A stretch of 64,000 nt of DNA from Crossaster papposus (lineage: Eukaryota; Echinodermata; Asteroidea; Velatida; Solasteridae), in contig JBAIAA010000441.1 in the NCBI GenBank assembly GCA_037893245.1, positions 1,488,001 through 1,552,000 on the forward strand. The letters run 5' to 3'. Made by a program: the position numbers and the translations under genes. Within the stretch, counting starts at the first letter, position 1, and every line of letters begins with the position of its first letter. The notes under the pieces were generated by a model, which was not told the DNA's origin, ran no database searches, and was given only the letters and a program-made list of their open reading frames with translations. This document shows, in pieces, positions 37,201-47,161 of this stretch.

Positions 37201-40200
37201 CGGTACGGTGTCCGGGGGTCCTCCCGATGGCCTTGTGGGCGCCCGAGACTGCCAACTCGCTCCAAGTAAAACGTTGCTGTGTACGTCATTATCGAGTACG
37301 CTGCGCTGTGACTGTGTTGACGCACTTATCCTATGTTTTGACGCATATTGTATTAACGAAACTCCAGATAAATAATAGAAACACAAAATGTATGGTTAAT
37401 AATGTATCAATTGAAGTTCTTAAAGTTAAAGGATCACAACGTTTATACACCATGTATCGCAATTGGATTGAAATTATTCCTTTTTTAGAAGAACCCCTTT
37501 AAAACAATGTTTGTTTGTTTGTTTGTTTATAAAATAGAAACAGACAATATCAGTCGAAAGAATCTGGGAGTTACCAATGGACTCGGTGACCTTCAACCTT
37601 GAGCGCCAAAATGTGAACGAGGATCCTTATTGCGAGAGTTTCATATCCCAGTGTGGCACCGGAACGGAAGTCAAATCAAGCAGAGGAAGCTTTCGATTTA
37701 CCATTATACCACCAAAGGTACAACTTGAGGGAGAAATCAGATAAACACATGCATTCAGTGTACATTTTTAAAGCTTTTTTTGAACGGGGCCGTATCGTAA
37801 GTCGGACGTCTCATCAGTCCAAAATAATCTCGGAATTATGAGGCGTCGGACCTTTGGGGCGTCGGACCTGTAAGCCTTAATATTTAATTGGGGTGAAATT
37901 TTGTCGGACCTATGAGGTGTCGGGCTTACGAGCATACCCTTTTTGAATGCTTCCATTATGTTCCCACTTCTTTCTATATTAGGCACTTTACTTCGCAATT
38001 CAGCTTCTCAGCGTTTAGCTCCCACTACAATATGGTTTTAGTCGACATGACACTTGCAATGTAATGCTTGATTGTGTACACCTACTTTGGCTTATGAACA
38101 ATTAAGTCTGAAAGTGTAAAACATATGTCTCTCGTGCTGAAAAAAGTATTATTTTATCAATTTTTTTCACAAAACAGAACAGATCGACACAACAGTCAAA
38201 CAAGCAGCGTCTGTGCAACATTTGCCAAAAGGTAAGTTTAACAGATTGGAGAGAAATTGACTTGTGGCAAAATGGCTTCGACCTCGTTATGTCCTAGTCA
38301 CATTTACGCCGATTGTAGAAAATGCGCCCGGTGCGAGCTTCTTGCATAAAATCGCACCGGGAAATCGGGGAAATCTTACATGCCGCACGGGCCGCCGCCA
38401 ACTTTTAACGCACAGTTATAATTTTCCGATGGCCGGCAGACTTTTGTTCGACCCAACTCATCGCAAATTAACCGCACGGGACCCGTAAGGGAGCCGTCCA
38501 ATAGCCTAACGGCCACCCCAAATTAAGAGATCAGGAAAGGCTCGGGGGGGGGGGGGGGCCACCTGGACCGTACGGTGTCCGGGGGTCCTCGTACGGGATA
38601 CGTCCGGCCTCGTCTCGTTCACCTGGCGGGCTCCGCCCGGGCGAAAAACATCGACCGGGTGTCTCAAGGCCTCCCCGTACCGTGCCTGGACGATGTTCGT
38701 AGGGCCACCCTCACCACCCGGCGCCGAGGGTTATGCACGACTCTGCCTGGCAGTAGGGGTTTTTGCAGGGTAATCAAAGAGACAACTATACATGTGTTTT
38801 GCTTCCCAATAATCCCGGCTTATCTCTCTGGTAGACATAATGGATGTATTCAGGTAAAGTTGATATCAAAGTTGTGGTTTCTATATTGTACACCATGCTG
38901 GCTCTCTATAGTTAATCTGGATGACCTCTTGCACATACAAATATTCATGACGTCGGCTCATACTTTTTAAAATGCTCAGACACTGGACACCTGCCGGTAC
39001 TCCGCCGGTTACCCGCCGGTTGGATAAGTGCGTCTTTCTTTACAGTACATAAAGTATTCGGAAATCTGATAACCGTAAATATTAAGTTTAGTTAATGAGC
39101 AGAAGCACCCAACCTCGTCCCCATTATTTTCAACCTCGTTTCCAATAGTAATTGGAAACTGTTGCCCATTATCTTGATTAGAAACAACAACGGCGCGCCG
39201 TTGATATTTTGACAACGATGCGCGCACACGAATTTGAATATGCGATGTCAATTATCTCGTTCTCTTCACTTCAAAACAATCCCCACTTGTCCAGTTTGCT
39301 TTTAGATTAATTATTTAATGTGATAATGAACACTGGCTGATCTCACGCGCGACGACCTAAGTATGTTTACTACAATCACTAATTAAAAAAAAAACAGGCA
39401 CCCGACTTTACCTAACTTGCATGCATATCCAAACCATATTTCGAATAACAGGGTGAGAAACCAGGGCCCAATTTAACGGAATTGCTAAGCACACAAATTT
39501 GCCGAGCACCAAAAAGTCTTGCTCCAAAAAAACCAGGTTACCAGCCAAAACTCTACGTGCTTTTTATGCTAAGCAAAAATAAGCTGACTACCAGTCACAA
39601 ACAACATGAATTACAGGAACATTTGGTTGGTCACCCTGTGAGAAGAATGTTCACCATGCTGAGCAATTTTGTTTTGCTTATTAGCAGCTTCATGAAATTG
39701 GCGCCAGGTTTAGATATCATTATTTTGTGACTATTTAGTATACACTTACATCAAAATTCTCTGTTAAAAATTCTCTGAGGAATATCAGTTTTTAGAAGGG
39801 TTTAAGACAAACTATCTTCCGTTTGTACACAAGTTGTATTTGTATTACGGTAAAAGATAAACTTTTGCAATGCATACTTGTATTTGCATAGCTATCGATC
39901 ATGTTTATTGATACAACTGGACTGGACTTCTTGGATCCTAAACTTATTTATTTTGTTTTGTTTCCAGGATGAAGCCCGCGAAATCTGCACTTCCTGTAAG
40001 GTGAATTAAGTCAGACATTTTGTTTCAGACGGTTTTGTCACCTTTCGCTAAATATCTTTTGTTTTTCTCCTAATTATATATGCTACAGTGTTCTATAACA
40101 TATCGAATCTGTTTTCCTGAATTTGATACATTCTTGATAGTCTTAGACATACCTAGAAGCAACAAAACACTGTAAACCCACCGAACATGAGCCCTTAAAC

Positions 40201-41344
40201 GCGTGACAATTATGTATAAACTGTTGCAAAGGGCGTTTATTTATGAGCTCAAAAGTTAAACACTTTTAGAGTGTATATATTTACTGATAACGTATGTTGA
40301 CTGATTATATTTTTAGGAGAAGATGAAGCATTTTCAAGTTCGCAAGGATCCACAGTCTTCGGATGGTGATTATGGAGGCTTGTCAGAGGAGATGGAGGGC
40401 GCTCTCTATCGACAACCAAACACGACCGGAGCGCTGGCGGAGCTAGCAGGTGTCGGCCACAACTCCATAAAAACGGAGGATTCCTTAAAGATCTTCTTTG
40501 CACGTGAAAGGGCGCAGGGCCTCAAAGACGGGACATCCATAAAGCGTCTGCTGGATTCGTCGCCTGAAATCGCCCAGCCCATTTCCAAGAAACTTCGAGT
40601 GACAGGTATATAGAAAAATATCGGGTGAAAATGACATTTCACCGACTAACTTTATGGGATATTTTTTAACCCGAAATCTGGCAAAACGTGAAGTTTTGAC
40701 CTAGACAAAATTAGTGTCAGGGAAAATAAAAGTCTAGTTATTGGTTTACCGGAATAACAAAATACAATGTTGTTTCATATTTTGTATACAAGTTATTGTT
40801 TTATTTGCTCTTGCCCTAGAAACTTTGCCTGAAGGGAGCTCCATATCGACGGATAGGCTAACCGTGAGTATTATGCTTGACAGTTTCAACTGGTCAATAT
40901 AAAAAGGAAACGTACATGTACAACGTTTCATTTCGGTCAATCATTACGGACGGATAATCTTCAGTTGCGATGATTGTTTTTCGCTCTTTTATGTAATCTG
41001 TCTCTTTTCTTGTTTCCAGGTCTCTTTAACTTTATTATTTGTTTTCTTTTCAGTCGGAAATTGCTGACGAAAAATGCTTCCGTCGGCTTGCAGAGAAATT
41101 GGGAAAGGAGTGGGAGCCACTGGCCACAGAGTTAGGCTTCACTCCGGAGAACCTGTACAAGATAAAAGAGAACAACCAACATAACGTCGGTGAACAGATA
41201 TTTCAAATGCTTGTGCAGTGGAGGCAGCGATGTGGACAGTTGGAAGGATGCATCTTAGCTGGGGCTTTGAAAAAGGTTGGGCTACATAATCTGGCACAGC
41301 AGTTCCACAACACAAATGAACGCTCAATTGAGTCATTCGTTTAA
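34215..41344 (+). CDS. ZU5-UPA-Death domain protein (UNC5-like), constant region
   Basis: Nine exons join in one frame: 34215-34269, 34903-35549, 36800-36931, 37538-37717, 38178-38231, 39968-40000, 40317-40605, 40820-40863 and 41054-41344. They total 1,725 nt (574 residues plus TAA). Every junction has AG/GT sites and matching phase. The order is lead peptide, ZU5, UPA, a four-cysteine segment, a linker and a Death domain, as in the cytoplasmic tails of UNC5 netrin receptors, UNC5CL and PIDD. These are adaptors in which ZU5-UPA can fold over and hold the Death domain inactive (family knowledge). No start codon or signal peptide is seen before the ZU5 exon, and the upstream microexons are phase-compatible. 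The true 5' end, and whether the protein is a membrane receptor, lie outside the window. The first AATAAA I find downstream is near 42,439, which is not convincing as its poly(A) signal. Confidence 0.88.
34340..34594. mobile_element. TA-flanked MITE in intron
   Basis: Terminal inverted repeats of about 27 bp begin cagggtgtctttaaaaaaag on the left and are matched on the right by ggtatactttttttagagacacc. TA dinucleotides flank both ends, as expected for Tc1/mariner-type elements. There is a second internal inversion (gcaaaactactgaatatt / aatattcagtagttttgc) and no coding capacity. Confidence 0.85.
34903..35549 (+). CDS. ZU5 domain exon
   Basis: The exon is 647 nt, entering with two bases that complete the split Ala codon and ending in phase 0 before gtaaactc. 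The N-terminal part (LPTLLKRILEEHDQFAKG) is helical in character. ZU5 landmarks follow: YIPRRALPKGRLQQVFIYVN, then LSPMIQCGPTGLKFLDSVVL with YPHFAQ, close to the UNC5 pattern LSPxVxCGPxGL. The exon ends with the beginning of UPA (YPFRIHLWNDEPVVKQ). The exon is more GC-rich than the surrounding introns. The alignment to UNC5 is by memory of the family. Confidence 0.9.
35751..36019. mobile_element. MITE with ggatacaccatt termini, copy 1
   Basis: It begins ggtaggatacaccattggt and ends aaatggtgtatcctccct, an inverted pair. The interior shares tttgctggatgcct with a second copy at about 45,075-45,375. It has no open frame of note and sits in the intron after the ZU5 exon. Confidence 0.8.
36800..36931 (+). 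CDS. UPA domain exon 1
   Basis: The acceptor is tatgctgctcag and the donor is gtagtata. The 44 codons are in phase 0 on both sides. The peptide runs KVTEMENETGSKRLDVYRYL to IKRGWELENK and continues the UPA domain begun in the ZU5 exon, as in UNC5 proteins. Confidence 0.85.
37083..37220. repeat. GC-rich dispersed repeat, partial copy
   Basis: Landmarks are cgacccaactcatcgcaaat, acccgtaagggagccgtc, caggaaaggctcgggg and ggtacggtgtccgggggtcc. All recur in the longer copy at 38,266-38,770 and, inverted, at 51,930-52,615. The family is not recognised. It is strikingly GC-rich against its intron. Confidence 0.8.
37538..37717 (+). CDS. UPA domain exon 2
   Basis: The acceptor is gtttataaaatag and the donor is gtacaact. 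The 60 codons are in phase 0 on both sides. The segment ISVERIWELPMDSVTFNLER lines up with the UNC5 UPA pattern of an xIWx core followed by a CTFTLER-like strand. The exon ends SFRFTIIPPK. Confidence 0.87.
38178..38231 (+). CDS. Small exon with first CxxC
   Basis: The acceptor is ttttcacaaaacag and the donor is gtaagttt. The 18 codons end RLCNICQK. The position and the CxIC pattern resemble the last strand of the UPA domain in UNC5 (a CKIC motif). The next exon supplies a second CxxC. Confidence 0.75.
38266..38770. repeat. GC-rich dispersed repeat, long copy
   Basis: It shares with the copies at 37,083 and 51,930 the phrases aactcatcgcaaattaaccg, gggacccgtaagggagccgt and gtacggtgtccgggggtcct. 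The long copy adds a GC-rich tail (tacgtccggcctcgtctcgt to ggttatgcacgactctgcc). It includes a run of about 14 G at 38,544. An open frame runs through part of it, but the other copies do not keep it. Confidence 0.8.
39460..39713. mobile_element. MITE-like element in intron
   Basis: The left end ccagggcccaatttaacgg and the right end catgaaattggcgccagg are imperfect inverted repeats. Inner arms ttgctaagcacac / gcttattagcagctt extend the inversion. I recall this termini type as common in echinoderm genomes, which weakly supports the taxonomic guess. Confidence 0.65.
39968..40000 (+). CDS. 33-nt exon with second CxxC
   Basis: The acceptor is ttttgtttccag and the donor is gtgaatta. Eleven phase-0 codons read DEAREICTSCK. 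Joined to the previous exon it makes C-x2-C-x8-C-x2-C. It is small and symmetric, so skipping it would keep frame and remove half of the cysteine set. Confidence 0.72.
40317..40605 (+). CDS. Linker exon between UPA and Death domain
   Basis: The acceptor is gattatatttttag and the donor is gtatatag. The 96 codons plus one base (phase 0 to 1) begin EKMKHFQVRKDPQSSDGDYG. It is polar and charged and I recognise no domain. A moderately hydrophobic patch (TGALAELAGVGHNS) lies in the middle. Confidence 0.82.
40820..40863 (+). CDS. 44-nt exon before Death domain
   Basis: The acceptor is tgctcttgccctag and the donor is gtgagtat. Two bases complete the split codon and 14 codons follow (TLPEGSSISTDRLT), ending in phase 0. 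The Ser/Thr-rich peptide may be a flexible linker. Confidence 0.75.
41054..41344 (+). CDS. Death domain exon and stop
   Basis: The acceptor is tgttttcttttcag. It is 96 codons plus TAA. The Death-fold pattern is clear: FRRLAEKLGKEWEPLATELG, then FTPENLYKIKENN, IFQMLVQWRQRCG and LAGALKKVGLHNLAQQF, six amphipathic helices with the conserved Trp in helix 2. Death domains in this family recruit adaptors such as RAIDD or DAPK in apoptosis or inflammation signalling (family knowledge). The partner here is unknown. Confidence 0.92.
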   Translation, partial: SEIADEKCFRRLAEKLGKEWEPLATELGFTPENLYKIKENNQHNVGEQIFQMLVQWRQRCGQLEGCILAGALKKVGLHNLAQQFHNTNERSIESFV

Positions 41345-42598
41345 TGTTTATTATTGTCTATACAGGGTGGTCAGAAAAACGGACAAGCATACTTCCACAA
41401 CCTTGAGGCCTAGTCTTGTTTGCAAGACGACCTAATCGCGGTATGCAGCGCGCCGTAGACCCCTATAATGCGGGCATTCTCTAACGTACGCCGTAGACCA
41501 CGCCATGGCCTTCCAATAGGTAGTCTTGTCTAACTCATCTAATTCGCTAGGTAAATTCCGAGCAGAATTGTGTCGCATTTGCATGTGCGTGTGACGTTGC
41601 GTGAGGTAACGTGCATAATCGCTGACTCATTGGCCAACTTTCTGCCACGTCGTCACGTAATTATGCATGAAACGTCACACCCGAGTTAGACAGGACGACC
41701 CTATTGGAAGGACCCTATTTGTAATGTTATACTTTCAAATATGTTTGTAGCTGCTGGGCACCTTTGAAAAACAGTGATCCACTAAAAGGTTTCCCCAGGG
41801 TGAATAAGAAATATATAAATCGTCCATAAAATGCGAGGGTTTATTAAATATTTACCTTAACGGATCACTAAACATTATACCAAATTAAATAATCTCAGAT
41901 TATTCAGATACTGGTTCATTTACATGTACATATACATACTGGTCATATCCGCTTCACACCACGTTATTAACAAAACGTTATGTCACAGTTTATTGCTGTG
42001 TCGACTGCCACAAAACAATTTTGTGTTAATTTCGCGCCGGGATTATTTTAACATCACCGAGCCGAGGCGATTATTTTTAACAAAACTTGATCCGAGGCGA
42101 GTTCAGGCTGATGGTACCGGGAAACACACCCAGGCATTTCTGGCCTTGCTCGTAACGTGTTTATGCGTTATCCGTTATAAATCTAGAAAAATTTGTGCAG
42201 GTATATACGTTCTCCAGAGCGAACTGGTTAAATCGGAAACGTAGACCTGAACAATGCAAGTCAACGCCTTCAGGCTAGGGTATCAATGATCCGACTTTGC
42301 TATTACTATTTTTGTAAGGAATATAACGTATAATTATTGTTTAATTAAAGGGTCTATATGTAATGTGTTTTTTATTAGCTTAAATGCACTTATTTTTAAA
42401 TGAGTGATTTCCAGTATGTAAACATTATTAATTTGATTAATAAATATGTAAACAAAATCATAAAGTGTTTTGGGGAAATGGCCCCGCCCCTTGAATGGTA
42501 CCGCATCATTAGCATAGGAAATTGGCCTAATCGTGACGTACGTTTGGGAACTGGCTGGCCGGCCAGTATAGCTGAGCTACAGCGGCCGTGCTGCTAGC
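41345..42598. other. Downstream flank of the Death-domain gene
   Basis: This contains the presumed 3' UTR and a MITE (41,509-41,711). The rest is AT-rich DNA in which I see no gene. An AATAAA occurs at 42,439, too distant to assign with confidence. Confidence 0.5.
41509..41711. mobile_element. MITE with ccttccaataggg termini
   Basis: The left end ccttccaataggtagtcttg and the right end gacgaccctattggaagg form an inverted repeat of about 30 bp that includes gtctaactc / gagttagac. There is no coding capacity. It lies about 165 bp after the stop codon and may be in the 3' UTR. Confidence 0.82.
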
Positions 42599-42925
42599 AC
42601 TGACCTCTACACATGGACAGATCATCATTGTTTCACACTTGAAGTCGGCGCGAACTGGAAGTGCAACATGGCGGACCCACGACGTCACTCTGTGAGCCAA
42701 TGAAATGTCCAGGTGTAGAGTTCAGTGGGTACAGTACGTATGACGTAATGTTTATAAATACAAAATGTACAGAGTAAATCCACTGACCTCTACACCTGGA
42801 CATTTCATTGGCTCACAGAAGTGACGTCTTGGGTCCGCCATGTTGCACTTCCAGCTCGCGCCGACTTCAAATGTTAGCGCAACAGAATATGGACAATGGT
42901 CTGTCCAGGTGTAGAGGTCAGCGGG
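42599..42925. mobile_element. Foldback element with 135-150-bp arms
   Basis: The left arm starts cactgacctctacac and contains gcaacatggcggaccca. The right arm is its inverse (gggtccgccatgttgc, then ggtgtagaggtcagcggg). Arm identity is high, apart from short indels. The loop is about 45 bp. Confidence 0.88.
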
Positions 42926-43600
42926 AGACATGACTTTGTTCTCGTGTACAAAATGGTTAGAAAGTCGAGCACATTTTTCAAAATGCCCTCATTTTAACCA
43001 CAATTTCTTTCCTGGGTTGAAATTTCGACCCAATATACCCTATATTATACCCTAACCCAAACACTAACCCTAACCCACATTCTAACCCTAGTTTTTGAGT
43101 AATTTAAGTACAATCCAAACATTTTATTCTTGAAATTCCTAATGGAGACCTATTTATCTATAGAAATTACCCTTTGGAGACCTTTTCACTCCCATTGTCC
43201 CCATTGTGTTCAAGTCTCCAGAGGATACCGTATTTTGCACCAGTGCGAATTATACATGTACATGTACACACATGCCCGCCGTCCAGACGTATACTGTTTA
43301 TTGTGTTGAGTTCCTAAATGTACGTCACGAACAGCGCCACCATTTGTCAGTGTTTGGACAGGTTAACGAGAGGCTAATTACAGTGTTGCTGATTAACATA
43401 TATTAATGCCATTTTATACCATGTTCGCACCCCTTGTCATGTTATTTACAGACCAAAGCACATCCCTTTAAACTTGGAACTTAACTTTAGAATAAATCCA
43501 TTTGTTTGGAAACAAGCTGTGTTGAAAATCGTAAGCTGTCCGCGTTGCTGCTCGCAAGCGTGAAGTAACCTATCTTCATTCCACACGATCACCTCATGTA
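42926..43600. other. Intergenic, no gene seen
   Basis: This is AT-rich non-coding DNA. A short degenerate CCCTAA-like patch (43,045-43,091) is present but too irregular to call a telomeric tract. Confidence 0.5.
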
Positions 43601-43609
43601 CCACTCTAT

Positions 43610-44195
43610 GGGGGACACTGTGAAATCAGTATGTTCACGCCATGAAAATACTTTGTTTATACTGTGGTCCCCGAACACTGTGGTCACACTATGTTCACGC
43701 TATTAAAACACTATGAAAACACTGTGTTCATACTGTGGAATCAAGTATGTTCACGCTATGAAAAATCTATGACAACGCTATGAAAACACTGTGATCACAC
43801 TATTGGGGAAACTGTGAAATCAGTATGTTCACGCTATGAAAACACTATGACAACATTGTTCTCGTACTGTGGTCACACTGTAGTGACACGATGAAAACAC
43901 GATGAAAACACGATGAAAACACTATGAAAACACTATGAAAACACTATGAAAACACTATGAAAACACTATGAAAACACTATGAAAACACTATGAAAACACG
44001 ATGAAAACACGATGAAAACACTATGAAAACACTATGAAAACACTATGGAAACACTATAAAAACACTATGAAAACACCGTGTTCATACTGTGGAATCAAGT
44101 ATGTTCACGCTATGAAAACACTATGACAACGCTGTGGGGAACACTGTAGTCACACTATGGGGAGCACTGTAAAATCAGTATGTTCACGCTATGAA
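43610..44195. repeat. Minisatellite of 11-bp unit actatgaaaac
   Basis: The core 43,888-44,070 is an almost perfect run of actatgaaaac with acgatgaaaac variants. Around it are longer composite units mixing cactgtggtcacac, cagtatgttcacgctatg and gacaacgctgtgggg. The hierarchical structure suggests repeated unequal exchange or slippage. Confidence 0.92.
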
Positions 44196-44199
44196 AATT

Positions 44200-45070
44200 T
44201 GGGCGCGTGTGTACGCACTGTAGTCGATCTAGTCATTTTATTTTATTTCCAGAATCCATGCATTTAATATAAATGTGATTGCTGAAATTAAAGGGGTACA
44301 TGACCCTAGCTGAAATCCCCGAAAATTGTATGTTTTGGATTGTTTACTTATCTTATTTTAAACATCTGGTTGAAAGAAAACTAAACTAATGTCTTACCGT
44401 TTTCCCGAGAAAAGACGAAAACACTACGTTGTTTACGTTTGACGCAGTGGACATTTTGGGTTATCCGTAGACGCATTTCCGGCCGTCATGGAATAATGAT
44501 GGGCTGTATCGTGTAATTAGACTAGTGCCGCAAATATTGCATTGAATACACGACCGATATCACACTTAGAATTGAGGTGTTATGCCACTGTAGCATAAAC
44601 CTCGTTACCATGGCTACGATCTTGATGCGCCATGTTGTCTCATCATGCATTGCGCGATATTAACCCCGACCGTCGGTTCAACTTTGATCGCAACAGCCAC
44701 GTGATCATGCCACAACCGATGTCGCCAAAATGCTCAGCCAATGGCCGACTACCGAAACAGTTCTTGGTTGTGCGCGCCAAAACAGGCCCCAGATGTATGT
44801 GGTATCTGCGAGGTACAATGTAGTAGGCACACGCATTTTCAAAGATCACATGTGACTGAAATATACGACTAGTAAACACGGTCCGTTTTAGGGGGGAGTA
44901 AATAATACATCTGCAATATTACGGACCGTTATTTGTCACAAATAAACTAAACAAAAACCACAACATTTGAAAGAATAGATGTGTGAATCGTTATATTCTA
45001 CTTTAAAAAAACGCTTCCCGACCATATCCATTTTATTTGTATACATAAAAACGCCCGATCCAAAGCAATG
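44200..45070. other. Intergenic, no gene seen
   Basis: Short open frames near 44,630-44,880 overlap on both strands and show no recognisable domain. I see no reliable feature. Confidence 0.45.
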
Positions 45071-45074
45071 TAAC

Positions 45075-45375
45075 CCTTTAAAGGTGGGATACACCATTGG
45101 TTATTGCTTAAAATATGAGGAATGAGTGGATTAAGGGGGTTGCATTTTATAGTAAATATCGTTTAACTGAACTGAACTGTGAAATTTTACAAACATGGAT
45201 GCTGAGAAAAGCAAGAAATTGTGAATTTGTTTTTATAAAATTCAATGTTCGTCACAATTACAGAATATCTAGCCTAATCATTTTGCTGGATGCCTACGAT
45301 CATTATTTTACTTTCAAATAAGTAAGATATTTCTCAATAATTTCGGTAGAATTGTCCCCCCTATAACTGCAAATG
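45075..45375. mobile_element. MITE with ggatacaccatt terminus, copy 2
   Basis: It starts aaaggtgggatacaccattg and shares aggaatgagtgg, attacag and ttttgctggatgcct with the element at 35,751-36,019. The right terminus is decayed, so the end is approximate. Confidence 0.65.
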
Positions 45376-47026
45376 GCAATGGGCGGGAAATTCATTGATT
45401 GATTAGGATACATACAACGATTTACTGGTTTTTACCCTGCATATTTTATTACGCTCAATTGAATAAACAATGAATGTACAATTAAGGATCTCGTATATCT
45501 TCGTGTACATGGATCTGTATTACACCAAATACATTCAACAAATTTACTTGTGACTGGTGTGATATTAAAATACAACTTTTCTACAGGTATAGTTTCGTTA
45601 GCCGTTGAAGGTATGTTAAAGGTTTAACAGGACATTAACTAGGTTCCACCACATTGTATAATGTTTCCTCTAACTTAAGCTTTTGCGGTTACTAGTAAGA
45701 GTAATATTATTAACACCAAGGAAAAAGCCAACTGTATGACGAAAGTCATACAGTAATTAATAATGGTGTTTTGGAGTCTGGCACAATCCTTTCTTAGCGT
45801 AAACTGTGTGCATTTCTTTACCTTTCAATATCTTAATTACCTATGCATTTCCCAGGGAACAATAATATGCCTTTTTCGGGACGAGCGACTTTCTTGATGG
45901 CCTTCGCTAGATCCGCAATTAAGCGTGGCGGTATATAGTTCAAAATTTGCAACAGTGCGTGGCGATCCATACCGTCACGTCTGCGGGTTTATATAGGCCT
46001 CCAAGATTGTTGCTTTATTTTCAGGTTTTTTTTCGAGAATAGCTTATCCAAACAAGTTCACGTAAAATTACACATTATTGGGTCCTGAGCAATACACCTG
46101 CCGATGTTCAACTTCATACGGTGTCTAGTTCTGGAGATAATCGAAATACGGTGAGACACACACACAGACAGACACCAAGAAGGACAGACAGAGTCGTGGA
46201 ATTATAGTAAAATTTCTAAAACTCTACATTGTGTACGTTTACTTAATTATTCGTCTCTCTGAATTTCAACAATATTGATTTTAATTAAGTGTTGTTTAAA
46301 CATCCAGTGTGTGCAGTCGCTGTGGTAGCATCCGTTTCCACAGAGCTATCACGGGTGAGGTCCGGGCCTTTCTATTAGCATACCACGGGTATGTTTCCCT
46401 GTTTTCTGTCGCAGACGCATTCTCCGACATTAAACTCACCGGGACATTCTAGCAAAATGAGAAACAAGAAACAAAAATGACATAAAATTATAACCAGTAC
46501 AGTCTGGAGCATGGCAGTTTGCACGCCTGTAAATAAAGCTGTAGGTTGTGGGTTTGGGTCGGGCCGAAGGCTGTTACCAAATAAAATCGAGAGAAACTAA
46601 AACATAATATTCAGTCATGTTACTCATGTTCTGTGGCGGCCATTTAAAAAATGGCCGTCCAGGCCAATACAAGTTAAATGTCACGTGCCTCCCAATCTAT
46701 AAATGATTTTGTATGCAATTATAGATATAATGTGCCATTTTGGTGCTTTTTATCACAAAATGTACAATCGGTTTAATATATTGAACTATGCCGATGCACT
46801 ATTTGGCAAGGAACGTTGTCACAAATTGCTCCTTTCCACCCAGCATTGAAATGAGTACCTAAATGGGTACCCATAAGGGCAGATATGGTTGTTATTAACG
46901 GCGTTGCGCCGAAACGGCAGCGTGGAGTTGTATTCTCCCCAGGGGGCTGAGATGGTATTCAGGATATTTCGTGGGCTCAATTATTTAACCATTAGCAACC
47001 AAAGTACTATACTAATGGCACTATAT
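45376..47026. other. Intergenic, no gene seen
   Basis: There is a small hairpin at about 45,712-45,765 (attattaacacca and gtatgacgaaagtcatac). The stretch 46,030-46,210 ends in an acacacacagacagac run. The rest is undistinguished. The right end is the 3' flank of the EF-hand gene before the Penelope-like element inserted. Confidence 0.45.
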
Positions 47027-47161
47027 TACAGATGTCATAGCTATATATATCAGCTATATATATATATATATATATATAAAAAATGTGAAAATATAAATAT
47101 AACAGTGCTCACCGGAAATAAGACCGAGCTTTCGGTGCGAATGCACCTTCTTCAGGGAGAA

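Noticed and set aside
38575-38970. 131-codon GC-rich frame
   Set aside because: It lies in the dispersed GC-rich repeat and the frame is not kept in the inverted copy near 52,000.
43045-43091. Interstitial telomere-like CCCTAA patch
   Set aside because: Only a few irregular units; chance or very old; not enough to call.
43888-44070. Possible CRISPR-like array
   Set aside because: The repeats are contiguous with no unique spacers, in an animal genome; it is a minisatellite.
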